Source: Roseovarius litorisediminis (lineage in GTDB: Bacteria; Pseudomonadota; Alphaproteobacteria; Rhodobacterales; Rhodobacteraceae). From it: a DNA stretch of 55,053 bases. The notes under the pieces were generated by a model that was given only the letters and a program-made list of their open reading frames with translations, was not told the origin of the DNA and made no database searches. The stretch is from NCBI RefSeq assembly GCF_900172295.1, contig NZ_FWFL01000014.1:1-55053 (forward strand), written 5' to 3'. Shown one piece after another: positions 54,888 through 55,053 of the stretch. Every line of letters begins with the position of its first letter. The first letter of the stretch is position 1. The position numbers and the translations under genes were made by a program.

Positions 54888-55053
54888 ATGACGAAAATTA
54901 CAATGACCGTGAACGGAACGTCCCGCTCGGCCGAATCTGAAGGGCGTACGTTATTGGTTGATTTTTTACGTGAGGGTTGTGGATTGACGGGGACGCATGT
55001 TGGGTGTGACACGTCGCAATGCGGGGCCTGTGTTGTGCATGTTGACGGGCGTG
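54888..55053 (+). CDS. coxS: CoxS-like [2Fe-2S] subunit of a molybdenum hydroxylase (partial, runs off right edge)
   Basis: First 55 residues only. Ferredoxin-type cluster ligands C40, C45, C48 ([10 protein letters not shown]) and the following VVHVDG match small subunits of CO dehydrogenase/xanthine oxidase family enzymes. Start preceded by AAAGGGAGAAAAA. By hand count 29 of 55 visible codons end in G or C, lower than neighbouring genes, with two TTA codons close together. The large and medium subunits are presumably beyond the window. Whether the enzyme uses CO cannot be judged from this fragment. Confidence 0.88.
   Translation, partial: MTKITMTVNGTSRSAESEGRTLLVDFLREGCGLTGTHVGCDTSQCGACVVHVDGR

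Noticed and set aside
1..55053. CRISPR arrays, rRNA genes, phage structural genes, toxin-antitoxin pairs
   Set aside because: No regularly spaced repeats, rRNA sequence or such protein families were seen.

Overview
This window looks like chromosome from an alphaproteobacterium of the Rhodobacteraceae (Roseobacter group). The reasons are the high GC coding bias, a MarR/OmpR pair matching the PetP-PetR regulators of Rhodobacter, a petABC (cytochrome bc1) operon, an imuA-imuB-dnaE2 mutagenesis cassette, and several small families (DUF4170, DUF3775, DciA) typical of the group. This assignment rests on recognising families by eye; no database search was run.

Layout from left to right. (1) 1-3150: the edge of a mobile region. 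A large serine recombinase overlaps a tyrosine-recombinase fragment, which is cut by an IS3-type remnant; about 500 bp without a convincing gene follows. (2) 3150-8180: L,D-transpeptidase, orphan citrate lyase alpha chain, a shrunken NTF2-like remnant, ilvE, the petP-petR regulator pair and a secreted AOC-barrel-like protein. (3) 8200-14680: a decayed GNAT gene, then leucine biosynthesis (leuC-leuD, and leuB after two unrelated genes: a membrane protein and a secreted endonuclease/phosphatase-family protein). (4) 14760-17620: an AcoD-type aldehyde dehydrogenase with its AcoR-like regulator (no AAA+ domain), and tRNA-Pro(CGG). (5) 17780-23510: a LuxR-type regulator divergent from a PotABCD-type (polyamine-like) ABC transporter and an SDR dehydrogenase. 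(6) 23740-29040: dnaE2, imuB and imuA, all leftward.

(7) 29190-40940 is the most distinctive accessory block. It holds a MocR/PdxR-type regulator, a divergent uroporphyrinogen-decarboxylase-like protein, an FAD-dependent amine/amino-acid oxidoreductase, a LysR regulator, a divergent M19 dipeptidase and a full five-gene peptide/opine-type ABC importer (dppABCDF-like). It reads as one uptake-and-catabolism locus for an unidentified amino-acid derivative or dipeptide.

(8) 41000-49710: small uncharacterised proteins, a class I glutamine amidotransferase, DUF4170, a divergent WaaA-like glycosyltransferase with lpxK, a DsbA-like protein and dciA, mutY, AlkB-type alkane monooxygenase, and a globin. 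(9) 49700-55053: a ChrR-like double cupin, petABC (leftward, with a strong terminator), an outer-membrane beta-barrel protein, and the start of a CO-dehydrogenase-type cluster (coxG, partial coxS) running off the right edge.

The regulators petPR and their expected target petABC lie about 45 kb apart in the same window. The strongest candidates for something not well described are the UroD-like/FAD/dipeptidase/ABC locus, the WaaA-like protein that has lost the usual catalytic motifs, and the secreted Cys-His-Asp protein at about 41 kb.
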